A DNA stretch of 64,000 nt from Pisaster brevispinus (Eukaryota > Echinodermata > Asteroidea > Forcipulatida > Asteriidae). Below, piece by piece: positions 20,776 to 32,500 of the stretch; within the stretch, counting starts at the first letter, position 1; the number at the start of each line of letters is the position of its first letter. The DNA lies in the NCBI GenBank assembly GCA_023634235.1, contig JAMKCF010000015.1, positions 12,558,087 to 12,622,086 on the forward strand, read 5' to 3'. The notes under the pieces were generated by a model. The model worked only from the letters and a program-made list of their open reading frames with translations. It was not told the origin of the DNA and ran no database searches. The position numbers and the translations under genes were made by a program.

Positions 20776-23221
20776 ATGTCCTTCTTTTATGATATTCCTG
20801 CCACAGTATCAAGAGTTCTACTAAGAACATCACTAGTAAAAGGAAACTTAAAACGACCCAAGCAAGTACTCATCCGCTCCATTAGCATGGACCCACAATG
20901 GCCGGTACAGGCAAGCATAACAAAGAAGTTGACAGACAGTTTTCAGGTGAGTAAACGTTTTATATTATTAGACATATGTCTCGTTAAGTTTTGGTCGACA
21001 AAACTATCAACCCTACAGGCTAGGGGTCCAAACTTTCAAGACTGTGTACAGAGAGAGCAAATAGGATAATCCCTTACAGAATTGGAGGAATACTGAAACA
21101 TAGATTTTAGTCCGGTGGCTTAATGCAAACAAAAAAGTGACACGCCGGATTAAAGCACCAAACTTTGCACACTTGTTTTAGGGGTCCCATCTCTGATGTC
21201 AGTAAACTAAAGGGATCAACTTTTTTCACATCTAGCTCTGCCTGAGTGTCTAAAATAGAAGCTGCATGGTCATTTGTTACAAGTTTTAATGATATGCGGA
21301 AGCTGCCCTCTATTGGTGGAAAATTGATAGGCAGTATTATAATACCACATGAAATTTGACCTCAGCATGACCTAGGTCACCCAAACAGGGCACCCCCCTA
21401 TATAATGGTTCTATGGGACCTACCATGCCTATAGAATAACTGTACACAATTTTGTGCTTTATTCCAGCGTGTCATGATTTTGCCATTAATTGACCCTAAG
21501 CTACCGGACTATAAATAATAGTAATAATGATAGCATTTGAAATGCAAGAATAAGATGATGGGTTGCAGTCTTTGGTAAATAAGTGTGACAGAAGTGGTAC
21601 AATCAACCATCATCCCCCCCGACCCGACCTGACCCTCTTTTCAACGTGAATCCAAGCCACTTCTAGTACTACCTAGTACTAAATATTAATTGCACAGGAG
21701 GCTCCTCAAAACTACTTCACATGTGATGAGTGGTTGTCCAATCAGAAACGTTTAGGTGGTGTACTGTTAGGTCAGCACTCAACCTAGTTAAAGGTCACAT
21801 GCATGCTTTATCAATTTTGATCATTTAGGAAAAACATAGTGGTAAAGGGTCTAATTAGTAATGGTTCTTTTCTTGCAGCCAACCCATCTGGATGTAATCA
21901 ATGAGAGCTTTATGCACAATGTACCCAGAGGGTCAGAGACGCACTTTAAAGTAGTTGTTGTGTCAAACAGGTTTGAAAAAGAGAGTTTACTGAAGAGGCA
22001 TCGTCTCATCAACGAGGTCCTACAGGAAGAATTAGATGGATCAGTCCATGCACTATCAATCCAGGTCAGTGCTTTTAATTAGCTCCTCGTTAATAAGGTA
22101 TACATGTTCAATTATATCATGTAATGCAGGAGAATTAGCTCAATGTTTATAAAAGATACAATACATGGCGCAATGAAGTTTGGGAGTTTGGGTCAAGTTA
22201 CAGTCGACTCTCGTTAATATGAGGTCCGCCGGACTGGCCCGTTTTCCTCGTATTATCCGAACCTCGTCTTAAACGCAGCGCACTATGTAAACGTACATGT
22301 ATACACACGTTGTCATAGTGCATGCACTACACACGTGTCTAGGCTAGAATGGAGCGGTTTGCTTCCTAGTACAGTTCTTACGAGCATCCTGTACACAAAA
22401 ATATCACTGATAAAATGCATTTTTGTTGACTATGATCATAGAAATTTAATATTTTGTATAACTCAAGATAAAAATCAAAGCAAAGTGATGTCAAACTTGC
22501 CGTTCATTTGACCATGATGTGACAGATTTGGACTGCGTAGCGCCTATGCTGAACGTTGTTTTCGCTGGTAGCCGTCAGCGTGTAAGCGAAGTAGCATTTC
22601 AAGCGTAAGTTACCAGTGAAATGTTTCTGGTTTTTCGGATCGGACAGAACCCCAAGGCCGGTCCGATCCGAAAATAGTTTGGCAACAAAAATTATTTCCG
22701 ACCCTTTACTGAACGGTAAGCTTTTACAAAACAATATTTTTCAGATCTTGCTACAAAAGTATGAAAAACAATATATTTTGTCATCATGGGGCCGCAAAAA
22801 TACCTACATGTAGTATTATCCGTGTACTCGTTACGACCGTGCTCGTATCTTCCATTTTTTTAAGACATAGAAACACGCATGGGACAGTTCGAGACCGGTG
22901 AAATACCTTGTATAAACCGGCATCTCATATCTTCTGAGCTCGATTAACGAGAGTCGACTGTACATGTACAATTATATCATGTAATGCCGGAAATTTAGCT
23001 CAATGTTTATAAAAGATGCAATACATGTACATGGCGCAATGAAGTTTGGGAGTTTGGGTCAAGTTACATGTCAAACAACATCCGATATTTATATCATTAG
23101 TTTTGTCCACATGTAGGCCAAGACACCCTTACAGTGGTCTCAGAATGCATCTTTGACAAAGTCACCTCCCTGTCTTGGTGGAATGGCCAGGGAACAAACA
23201 CAAAATTCTGAAGGAAGGTGA
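20776..23221 (+). CDS. bola1: BolA family member 1, mitochondrial Fe-S factor
   Basis: Three exons, 20776-20946, 21879-22064 and 23117-23221, join in phase 0 with GT/AG sites to give 153 codons and a TGA stop. Residues 1-40 are basic and hydrophobic without a fold, as expected for mitochondrial import. The BolA fold spans about 45-130: NESFMHNVPRGSETHFKVVV, VSNRFEKESLLKRHRLI, then GSVHALSIQ with the conserved histidine, and AKTPLQW. The tail SPPCLGG is typical of animal BOLA1. BolA proteins pair with monothiol glutaredoxin (GLRX5) through a shared iron-sulfur cluster in mitochondria. ATG 20776 is chosen for the presequence; codon 39 is also Met, and an in-frame ATG-less frame stays open upstream into the foldback repeat. 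The second intron holds a pogo-like element. Confidence 0.93.
21108..21513. mobile_element. TIR element, TAGTCCGGTGGCTTA family, copy 1
   Basis: The ends are TAGTCCGGTGGCTTA and TAAGCTACCGGACTA, inverted with one mismatch, and TA-flanked. The interior matches 24338-24664 over long blocks (GTGACACGCCGGATTAAAGC, AAACTTTGCACACTTGTTTT, CCCTCTATTGGTG). Non-coding; lies in the first intron of bola1. Confidence 0.8.
22101..22200 (+). repeat. 100 bp direct repeat, left copy
   Basis: TACATGTTCAATTATATCAT through GGGTCAAGTTA recurs at 22961-23066 with few changes. The right copy begins immediately after the right end of the pogo-like element. Confidence 0.85.
22201..22960. mobile_element. pogo/Tigger-like non-autonomous element
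   Basis: The inverted ends are CAGTCGACTCTCGTTAAT and its complement ATTAACGAGAGTCGACTG, flanked by TA on both sides, as in pogo-type Tc1/mariner elements. A second partly symmetrical motif inside is CGGATCGGAC...GTCCGATCCG at about 22636-22670. About 760 bp with no transposase reading frame. Located in intron 2 of bola1. Confidence 0.8.
22961..23066 (+). repeat. 100 bp direct repeat, right copy
   Basis: Second copy of 22101-22200. It carries a 6 bp insertion (TGTACATGGCG against ATGGCG). Confidence 0.85.
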
Positions 23222-23301
23222 ACGAGCGCTGCTACATTGTACAACATACGTATATACTTTTTGAGGCTCTGCATGGTGAGGTACATGTATCAATATATGT
23301 A

Positions 23302-23641
23302 ATCGGTTTGCGGTAACACCATGTGTCTATCTACTAGCTATGTAGATTTGTTCTTTGAGAACAGGTCTTGCTTTTTTAATTCTACTGCCGCGGAGTAGAT
23401 TTGGAATCGGGAGACTACTTCGGGAGACTAGTTAGTTCTGAAAAGAACTGTCCAGCTTATTAGCTACTACCTGGGTGGAGGGTAGGAAATCGGCCGGGAC
23501 TACTACTTTAGCTTAATAGTGGATCGGATCGAGGGGACTTCTTGTTATTAACTTCACTGCCGCGGAGTGAGCTCTTAATTGGTCTCAACGTCGCGACTAG
23601 CTTGCTCTAGTCATCGTCTCCTGATGTTACCGCAAACCGAA
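23302..23641. mobile_element. MITE with TCGGTTTGCGGTAACA ends
   Basis: The left end TCGGTTTGCGGTAACA is the exact reverse complement of the right TGTTACCGCAAACCGA. The interior carries CTGCCGCGGAGT twice (23385 and 23561). Non-coding. It lies just downstream of the bola1 stop, so it may be in the 3' UTR. Confidence 0.82.
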
Positions 23642-23776
23642 TATTGTACAACCTATGGTTTATTAGCAGACTAAGTACATGTCACTGACAAGTCCAGGAC
23701 AGCAAACTCTTCTATGAATGAGAAGGACTGAGGCCAGTCTCGTTATAAAAAATTGTTTTATGTAATTGGAATTAAT

Positions 23777-23782
23777 AATAAA
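23777..23782 (+). promoter_or_regulatory. candidate polyadenylation signal for bola1
   Basis: AATAAA lies 556 nt after the bola1 stop codon. Another AATAAA follows at about 24130. The choice cannot be settled without transcripts. Confidence 0.3.
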
Positions 23783-24337
23783 CAACAGATAAAAAATTGA
23801 CCTGTCAAACTGTAGTTTTTATTAAAAGTTTCTTCCTAAAAGTGGATATGGATAAAGTTTTATATGGCCAAACTAAAACATCAATTAGCAAGGTTATTAT
23901 CGCAAACTAATTTCATATTAGTTTATAAGGCAGTGAATCAAGAATTGTATGTTTTTAATACAAAGCCATAAAGTTTTCTCATTGACTAACGTCAAGGCTA
24001 TATAAATGTCAACTATTGTAAAAAAAAACAACAACAACAACAAAAACATATAGATTTAACGCAGTATCTTCTACTCAGAATACAGTCAGTGGCTGTGCAT
24101 TTCACTGAGCTCCCAAGCAAATGCTGCTCAATAAAATGTTTTTAAAGCACTTATTGGTTCTTTATGAATGGCAAAGATTTGCTGGAGTGTCAACAGTCTG
24201 TTAACAGCATTGCTAAGCAACCCAATGAAATGATCCCATGATCCAGTCTTACCCAAGTCCAAACATATTGGTGTGATTTGACACAGGAGTAAGAGAATAT
24301 TAGAGGTTTCGGGTGACTTGTAGGCAAGTGGGCATAG

Positions 24338-24664
24338 TAGTCTGGTGACTTAATGAACAAATTGTGACACGCCGGATTAAAGCACCAAACTTTGCACACT
24401 TGTTTTAAGGGTCACATAGAAGCATATTAGAGGGGGGTGCCCGGTCTGTCATCTCCAGGTCAGTAAACTAAAGGGATCAACTTTTTCCACATAGCTCTGC
24501 CTGAGTGTCTGAAATAGAAGCTGTCATAAGTTTTAATGATGTGCGGAAGCGGCCCTCTATTGGTGAAAAAATGATAGGCAGTACTATAATAACACATGAA
24601 CTTTTGACCTCAGCCTGACCTTGACTTAGGTTACCCCAAAAATCTGGCCTAAGCCACCGGACTA
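24338..24664. mobile_element. TIR element, TAGTCCGGTGGCTTA family, copy 2
   Basis: The ends TAGTCTGGTGACTTA and TAAGCCACCGGACTA match copy 1 at 21108-21513. The interior is shorter by about 80 bp. Confidence 0.78.
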
Positions 24665-25154
24665 CAGGGAGTTGGGGTACGCAAAAATGTACCCTTTGGT
24701 AAAAAAAAAGGCGTTGTTTGGCACTTGAGCCCATAGTACCAGCCTATAGGCAGTGGCTGGTTTAACATTCAACTGCACCTGTATTTGGTGCAAACATTGT
24801 TTATATAGAGGTGATGTTTGTTCTAAGGACAGTTTGTGTAAAATAAGGAAAGTCGACAATCTTTTGTGGGGTAGCACTACAACAAAGACAATCTTGTGCA
24901 TTGCTCCATTAATCCATTGTGCAAAGTACCCTATTGTTGGTGTGTGTAATAAATATCAAAAATAAAATAAATGTATTCAAGATTTGGGTTATCAGAATAA
25001 ATGGAAAATCATTGTTCATATACATTTAAGAATAGGATTAAACGTTTCAGTGGTCTGTCTTTTTCATGGTGATTACAACAACTTCTACAGAAGCATTCTT
25101 TGTTTGATGGTTTGATCACAGATCTCTATCTTAAAACATCAATATCTCCACTCA

Positions 25155-25568
25155 ACCAGCTGTCATCCCCGACACTGCCAAACCAGCCTAGCCTACAGTC
25201 AGGCCCTCAGACTCCATCGAATCTGTTCTAATGATTCCGATTTTATCCACTGCTCACAGGAACTTAAGAAACACCTTGTTTCTCGGGGTCATAGCTCCCT
25301 GGCAGTCCATCGAGCAATCCAGAAAGTCAAGGCTCGTTTCAGGGAGTCAGTACTTTCCAAAAGACCCTTGCAACAACAGAGTTCCAAGGAGAAAGTTCCC
25401 TTTGTTGTCACTTTCCACCCCTCACTTTCCCCCATTCTTACAATAACCAGTTCTAACCATCATATTCTTCACACATTAGATCGACTTCAACGTGCTGTAC
25501 AAGAAGAACCCATAGTTGCCTACAGACGGCCACCCAGTCTCAGGGATCTCATTGTCCGGACAGAGGTC
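25155..25568 (+). pseudogene. Penelope-like retroelement fragment
   Basis: One frame is open across the stretch and reads SLAYSQALRLHRICS, then EL-KKHLVSRGH, PFVVTFHPSLSPIL and IVAYRRPPSLRDLIVRTEV. This order is the conserved region after the reverse transcriptase in Penelope/Neptune-type elements, just before their GIY-YIG endonuclease. Both ends are missing; the right end stops at a C run at 25577. The family call is from recognition, not a search. Confidence 0.6.
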
Positions 25569-25804
25569 TCTCCCTCCCCCCCCCCCTTCCCCAATTTGTT
25601 ACATAGTCACATTTTCGGATTAGTTTTTATTTTGTCAGTGATGTGACTTAGTGCTTTATTCAATTTTCCATTATTGAGATAGTAGAAAATGAACAATAAA
25701 CACAAGAAGATGCAAAGTTTTCACAAAATAACGTGATAAATTAAGGCATTATACCACTTACCATTTTCAGAAAATGGAAGTGCTGTAAGGAACAAATTAT
25801 AACC

Positions 25805-28405
25805 ACATTGTTCCTCCTACTTGTCAGTTATGATTTCAGTTACCTGCTTATTCGTTTTTGACATTGTTCCTCCTACTTGTCAGTTACCTGCTAAGCCGTT
25901 TTTGACATTGTTCCTCCTACTTGCCAGTTATGAATTCAGTTACTTGCTTGCCAGTTATGAATTCAGTTACTTGCTTGCCAGTTATGAATTCAGTTACCTG
26001 CTTAGCCGTTTTCAACATTGTTTCTCCTACTTGCCAGTTATGAATTCAGTTACCTGCTTAGCCGTTTTCGACATTGTTCCTCCTACTTGTTAGTTACCTG
26101 CTAAGCCGTTTTTGACATTGTTCCTCCTACTTGCCAGTTATGAATTCAGTTACTTACTTGCCAGTTATGAATTCAGTTACCTGCTTAGCCTTTTTCAACA
26201 TTGTTTCTCCTACTTGCCAGTTATGAATTCAGTTACCTGCTTAGCCGTTTTCGACATTGTTCCTCCTACTTGTTAGTTACCTGCTAAGCCGTTTTTGACA
26301 TTGTTCCTCCTACTTGCCAGTTATGAATTCAGTTACTTACTTGCCAGTTATGAATTCAGTTACCTGCTTAGCCTTTTTCAACATTGTTCCTCCTACTTGC
26401 CAGTTATGAAATCAGTTACCTGCTCAGCCGTTTTCAACATTGTTCCTCCTACTTGCCAGTTATGAAATCAGTTACCTGCTCAGCCGTTTTCAACATTGTT
26501 CCTCCTACTTGTCAGTTATGAAATCAGTCTCTTACTTAGCAGTTTTCGATATTGTTCCTCCTACTTGCAAGTTATGACTTCAGTTACCTGGTAAGCCGTT
26601 TTCGACATTGGTCCTCATACTTGCCAGTCTCCTACTTAGCCTCTAGCTACCGGGCAATCTCGGTGGTCCAGTTGGTAAAACACTGCTCTAGAATTGCAAA
26701 GGTCGTGGGTTTGAATCCTACCCGAGTAATATGCCTGTGATTTTTTTCACAGAACTCAGGAAAGTACTGAGTATACAGTGCTAACACACGTTGGTGTAGG
26801 GTAAAAACCCCAAATAATATTGGTCCTCCCAGTTGTCAGTTATGAATTCAGTCTCCTGCTTAGCAGTTTTAAATATTGTTCCTCCAACTTGTCACGTATT
26901 ACACGATTTACCTGCTTAGCCGTTTTCGTCATTGTTCCTACTATTGCCAGTTTTGAATTCAGTTACCTGCTTAGTCGTTTTCGACATGGCTACTCCTATT
27001 TGTCAGTTATGAATTTAGTTACCTGCTAAGCCGATTTCGACATTGTTCCTCCCACTTGTCAGTTATGAAATCAATTACCTGCTAAGCCGTTTTCAATATT
27101 TTCAACATTGCAAGGTCTTTCTACTTGTCAGTTATGAATTCAGTCTCCTGCTTAGCAGTTTACGGCATTGTTCCTCCAACTTGTCAGTTATGTAATCAAT
27201 TACCTGCTAGCCATTTTCAACATTGCTGTTCCTACTTGTCAGTTATGAATTCAGTCTCCTGTTTAGCAGTTTTCAATATTGTTCCTCCAACTTGTCACGT
27301 ATTACACTATTTACCTGCTTAGCCGTTTTCGTCATTGTTCCTACTATTTGCCAGTTTTGAATTCAGTTACCTGCTTAGTCGTTTTCGTCATGGCTCCTCC
27401 TATTTGTCAGTTATGAATTTAGTTACCTGCTAAGCCGTTTTCGACATTGTTCCTCCCACTTGTCAGTTATGAAATCAATTACCTGCTAAGCCGTTTTCAA
27501 TACTTTCAACATTGGTCCTCCTACTTGTCAGTTATGAATTCAGTCTCCTGCTTAGCAGTTTACGGCATTGTTCCTCCCACTTGTCAGTTATGTAATCAAT
27601 TACCTGCTAAGCCATTTTTAAAATTGCTGGTCCTACTTGTCAGTTATGAATTCAGTCTCCTGCTTAGCAGTTTTTGACATAGTTCCTCCCACTTGTCAGT
27701 TATGTAATCAATTACCTGCTAAGCCATTTTCAACATTGCTGGTCCTACTTGTCAGTTATGAATTCAGTCTCCTGCTTAGCAGTTTTCGACATTGTTCCTC
27801 CCACTTGTCAGTTATGTAATCAATTACCTGCTAAGCCATTTTCAACATTGCTGTTCCTACTTGTCAGTTATGAATTCAGTCTCCTGCTTAGCAGTTTTCG
27901 ATATTGTTCCTCCAACTTGTCACGTATTACACGATTTACCTGCTTAGCCGTTTTCGTCATTGTTCCTACTATTGCCAGTTTTGAATTCAGTTACCTGCTT
28001 AGTCGTTTTCGACATAGCTTCTCCTATTTGTCAGTTATGAATTTAGTTACCTGCTAAGCCGTTTTCGACATTGTTCCTCCCACTTGTCAGTTATGAAATC
28101 AATTACCTGCTAAGCTGTTTTCAATATTTTCAACATTGGTCCTACTTGTCAGTTATGAATTCAGTCTCCTGCTTAGCAGTTTTCGACACTTTTCCTCCCA
28201 CTTGTCAGTTATGTAATCAATTGCCAGTAAGCCCCTTTTAACATTGCTCTTCCTACTTGTCAGTTACAGATTCAGTCTCCTGCTTAGCAGTTTTCGACAT
28301 TGTTCCTCCCACTTGTCAGTTATGTAATCAATTACCTAAGCCGGTTTTGTCATTGCTCTTTCCACTTGTCAGTTATGAGTTCAGTTACCTGCTGAGTTGT
28401 CTGTG
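25805..28405 (+). repeat. 56 bp minisatellite, about 43 units
   Basis: The typical unit runs CATTGTTCCTCCTACTTG, CCAGTTATGAATTCAGT, TACCTGCTTAGCC, GTTTTCGA. The array lies between the 3' ends of bola1 and the ADAMTS gene. Units differ by point changes and fall into higher-order blocks: a ~280 bp block containing CACGTATTACACGATTTACC recurs near 26890, 27295 and 27918. A SINE interrupts the array at 26645-26825. The open frames across it (up to 102 codons) are repeat artefacts. Confidence 0.93.
26645..26825 (+). mobile_element. tRNA-derived SINE, family B, inside the minisatellite
   Basis: The head CTCGGTGGTCCAGTTGGTAA and GGTCGTGGGTTTGAATCCTA are A-box and B-box regions of a tRNA-like promoter. 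The body follows: AATATGCCTGTGATTTTTTT, GAAAGTACTGAGTATACAGT, GCTAACACACGTTGGTGTAG. Relatives are at 51105, 52210 and 54165. Confidence 0.8.
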
Positions 28406-29342
28406 ACAGTTGCCTGTCACATTTAGTCAGGTACCCTATGCTGTTGCCAGACATAACCTAGTGGATCATTCTTTTACGATAAATGTTCTTGTTGGATTGG
28501 TCTCTGTACCACGTTTGGTTCAATACCTTGACTTAACATCCATTACATTCGTAGACAAACTAGAATTATATGTAATTGAAAACACAAATACAACTATTTG
28601 CCGCTGCTTCTGCATACAGGCCTTTTAATTGCATTTCAGAATACAGCATTATACTAAAAAAAAAAAATTAAGCCATGCATAGTCATAATTTTGCAAACAG
28701 TAAGAACACTACAAGTTCAGCTTTAAAATACAGTCAGTACATAAAATCTTTCCTTTGCCTTTTTAACCCTTATATAATGTAATCAATTTGTTGAAAAGTA
28801 ATAAAATAATAAGTCTTTAATAATGTGTTTCCAAGTGGCACTCTAGGGGAAGAAATACAATTTGGGTTAATAATGATAAGATAATTATTATGTACAAAAG
28901 TTGTGAGTTTCTAAACAAAATTCTTTTCACGGAAAAGACAAAATAATTGTAGGTTTCAACAACAGGTCCATTTTGTAGGAGCGGACAATAAAGAAAGGAA
29001 GAGGTATCAAGTTTATCCACCCTGTTAGCATAGTTACTTGAAGCTTCTATGTAAAAATGTTATTTACACAATCACCTGATGACGTATTTGCTTAAATTGC
29101 AGTGAAATCAACCAAAACACCAACAGAACAAAACACCATCAAAATCAAAACATCTGGGTTGCTCGAGACAATGGACTCGCTTGTGTAAGGTTGGATTGGT
29201 CATTTCATGCTCTGCTGGTTGAACTAAATTTACAAATACTGCTGTTCAAACTAGATGAATCTTCGTGTACTGTAAAAAAAAAAATATATTAAAAAAACCA
29301 CAGAATAAAGATGATGGAGGAAAACTTTGTCTCGCATGTCAT
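28406..29342. other. non-coding; likely ADAMTS 3' UTR in its upper part
   Basis: No domain in any frame. For the minus-strand ADAMTS transcript, an ATTAAA appears as TTTAAT at about 28816-28821, roughly 520 nt after the stop. This could be the polyadenylation signal, weakly supported. Confidence 0.35.
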
Positions 29343-29575
29343 CTACAGTTGCCTCCTGCCTGACCGCCCACGTCCTTTCTTCTTCTTTTTCTTCTTCTTC
29401 TTTTTTTTCTCCTCGGGGTTTCCCGCGACAGGAGTTTCTTCCTCTTTCTCTTGTTGATTCTGTTCTTGCTCTTCACAAGTTGTACAGCAAACGTCGCTGT
29501 AGTTGGGCATGTTGCAGTACGTGCGGAAGGAATCAGGGTCGCAAATAACACTCTGAAGTGGAGTGCACACGTTCT
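29343..29575 (-). CDS. ADAMTS last exon: PLAC domain and polylysine tail
   Basis: Acceptor CTTGTAG/AGAAC. The PLAC cysteines are VC...[23 protein letters not shown]. After an acidic Glu/Gln stretch come eleven lysines and [10 protein letters not shown], stop TAG at 29343. A CTT-rich microsatellite encodes the lysines. Such a tail could bind glycosaminoglycans (inference). Confidence 0.9.
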
Positions 29576-32500
29576 CTACAAGTTTGGGAAAAAAAACAAC
29601 ATCAAACAATTTGAAGTACATTTGCATATGTATAGGAATGTTGGGCATCTGAGAGGGGAGAATGCCCACACGAATTTACATGCTGTTAATCCTCACAAAT
29701 CCTTACATATACACATAATAAACACACATGGTGCGTAATGTCTGCGACCACAAACGGATTTTGTTCATAGACTTGCCCTTGTCCTTGACCAGTCCAAATT
29801 TCTCATCAAGTGGTCCAGCTCATTTATTAGGTGTTGAAAAACCTCTTTTAACAAAATATGGACAAGTGAAAAGCAAGTTATTAACCACAAGGGAAACTAA
29901 CAGTTTTTTTTTGTTTTTTTTCCCTTTTATAAATACCAACAATAATTTTACATCTGCATTAAACTTAAAGGAAAGAGATTATGTAGGGCAGGCACACTGT
30001 GCCAAGATCTATTAGGCTTGTATATTATGTATTACTACACACAGAAAATTGACAATGAACTCAATGGTTCCACAAGAGAACAGTAAATTGTCATACATTT
30101 AACCTTTCAGTAAAACTCACCTTTGACAATCAAAAGATCTATTTGACGTGAAATTTATCCTGTTTTGAAGTTTTTGAGCCTTATAACCATTCTATAATCA
30201 ATAACTGTCCAAGGAATACTGCTTTCAAACAAGAAGCATTTCTACTTACTCAAACCTTTAGTGACACCAGCAGAATCTTACAAAATCCTACTGTTTCCAA
30301 CAGTTCATTCATAAGAGCATTTCATTATCATTATTATTCATTTTATTTTATTTCATTTCATTTCACTTTATTTTATTTTTTATTTTAATTTATTTTTTTT
30401 TTATTTTTTTTATTTTTTTTATTTTTTATTTTTTTTTTTTTTTGGGGGGGGAGTGAACTCAATTTCTTTTAAATAGTCTAGACAATCAGGTAAGAGTTTT
30501 TAGACTTGATACAACAAATCCCAAGCCATCAAGCTTCTGGAAGCTGTGGAAGACTTAATCAACCATGAGTGGCTATTAGCTCCAGGCTAAAGATTTGAGA
30601 GAGAGATTGTTTGAGATATTTGTTCTCAATTCCGTTGGGAAATCCTAGAGGGTCGTCCAATTATAATTTGTTTTTCTCAGAGAATCGAACCAGGGTAATT
30701 TGACATTGCCCATGCTATTTGGCGAGGTCTCAATGAGAAACTTGGAATTGTTGAAATTTTAACCAACTTATTGAGTACATAACATTTGTTCAAGAACGCC
30801 TGTTCAAAATAATGGCTTCCATGAGGGTTTTAAACAACATTTTTTTATGATCTACATGTAGATCAATCTAAGTATTACAAAGTTGGTTTTGCATTTAGAA
30901 CAAAAAACATGCAAATTTTGAATATTTAGCCTTCGAGAAAGACTCTGCTAGGGTCGGAGTTAGTTAGGGCCACTAACTATTTGTTTGCAAATTTTGAAGC
31001 ACTCGGGTCTTGAGAAAGCTATGGGAATGTACACCTACCTTCTACAGGGCACTCTCCAAGATTGCAGTTACTGGTGTCCATTGGTCGTTCTTCAAAACAG
31101 CTAAATTCTTCAGGACTATCTGCAGGCACCCCACACATAACTGTACGACTCATGAACCCATCACCACAAGTGACAGTACACTGCAAAGAAAATGGAGTCA
31201 AACTCTTTCAAGATGGCTTCAACCAAAAATACTCAAACTTTGGGAAGTGACTCTGATTATTACTTTTTGATAAGAATTACTACACTTTGGGTTTGAACAA
31301 AGAAAATTTGACTGGAGCGGGACTTGAACCAACGACCTCCGGATTGACGTACCGGCGCTCTGCCAACTGAGCTATCCAGCCCTATGTTGGCGGTCTCCCT
31401 ATAATTAGTCAATATCTTTGTTCGGGAGTGCCAATCGGAAGCTATTCAAATCGTAAGCTGCCGTGTAGCCAGGGATCACACCCAAGTTTACGATACAACC
31501 TGGGAAGCGGCAGCCAAGGGATCACCCTGAAGGGAATGCAACTTTTCAATATTAAACATCAAGTAATAAACCGTAAGGGAAAGTGACTGGGTCAGATTTT
31601 TTTACGATTTCTTACTTGATAAGAATTAACACTGTGACATCATTAAACAAAGCCCAATAACTACCCCCCAAAAAAAATCTGGTACTTACACTCGACCAAT
31701 CCCCGATGCTCCAGAATGCTGGACAAGGCCCTCGGTTGCAGTCCTGGCGAGTCACTGGCTTCTCTTCAGTACACCTCTCGGCAGCAGTGGATGACACCTT
31801 TCTTCCATTCTTTTTTATGCAGCGTACCCCTCGTGATTGGACTCCGTTGGACCCACAGGTATGAGAGCACGGGTTCCATTCATCCACTTGCCACTTAAAG
31901 ACAGGCGTCTTCCTTCCTCCCGATGGTTTGGAGGGTCTCTTTGTCGCAGCAGGAGTTGGTGGTGGTCGAGTTGTTCTCATAGTTGTCGTCGGTGGATCTG
32001 TGGTTGTCATTTTGGTGGTAGTCTGCATTGTTGTGGTTGTTGGGGGCTGGGTTGTGGTGGGAGGCTGGGTTGTGGTGGGAGGCTGGGTTGTAGTTTGCTG
32101 GGTTGTGGTGGGAGGCTGTGTTGTGGTTTGCTGGGTTGTGGTGGGAGGCTGTGTTGTAGTTTGGGTTGCAGTAGTTGCAGGCCGAGTAGTGGTAAGCTTG
32201 GTTGTGACAGGTTGTGGCATTTGGGTAGTAACTAAAGGTGCTGATGAGGTCGTTGGCGTTGCTTCTGTTTCAATTCTAGATATGAAAAAGTAGGGATTGA
32301 AAGCAACGTCTGATTTTAATACGAATATGTGTGGGGGGTTTTTTATCCCAAAAATGTACATAATTCTCATTATAATTCAACACATAGCTCTTCCATACTT
32401 CATTGTAAGGAAGCATTTTCCTTTTAGTGCGCCATACAGAGATGCTGTATTGTTTGAAGAATGCTTACAGCACATTGAAAAAGGGCAATTTGCGAGGCTT

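Noticed and set aside
22201..23066. A solo LTR pair, because of the 100 bp direct repeats
   Set aside because: The repeats lack TG...CA ends and the unit between them has clear pogo-type inverted ends with TA.
25821..28057. Series of plus-strand open frames with repeated SVMNSVSCLAVF-like peptides
   Set aside because: They follow the 56 bp minisatellite; start and stop positions drift with unit changes and there is no splice or domain logic.
31309..31383. A functional tRNA gene
   Set aside because: The head folds roughly like a tRNA, but the anticodon loop lacks the conserved T and the copy is joined to a SINE body also found elsewhere.
31837..32293. Plus-strand frames rich in Gly, Val and Cys opposite the ADAMTS linker exon
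   Set aside because: Shadow of the Thr/Pro repeats on the other strand.
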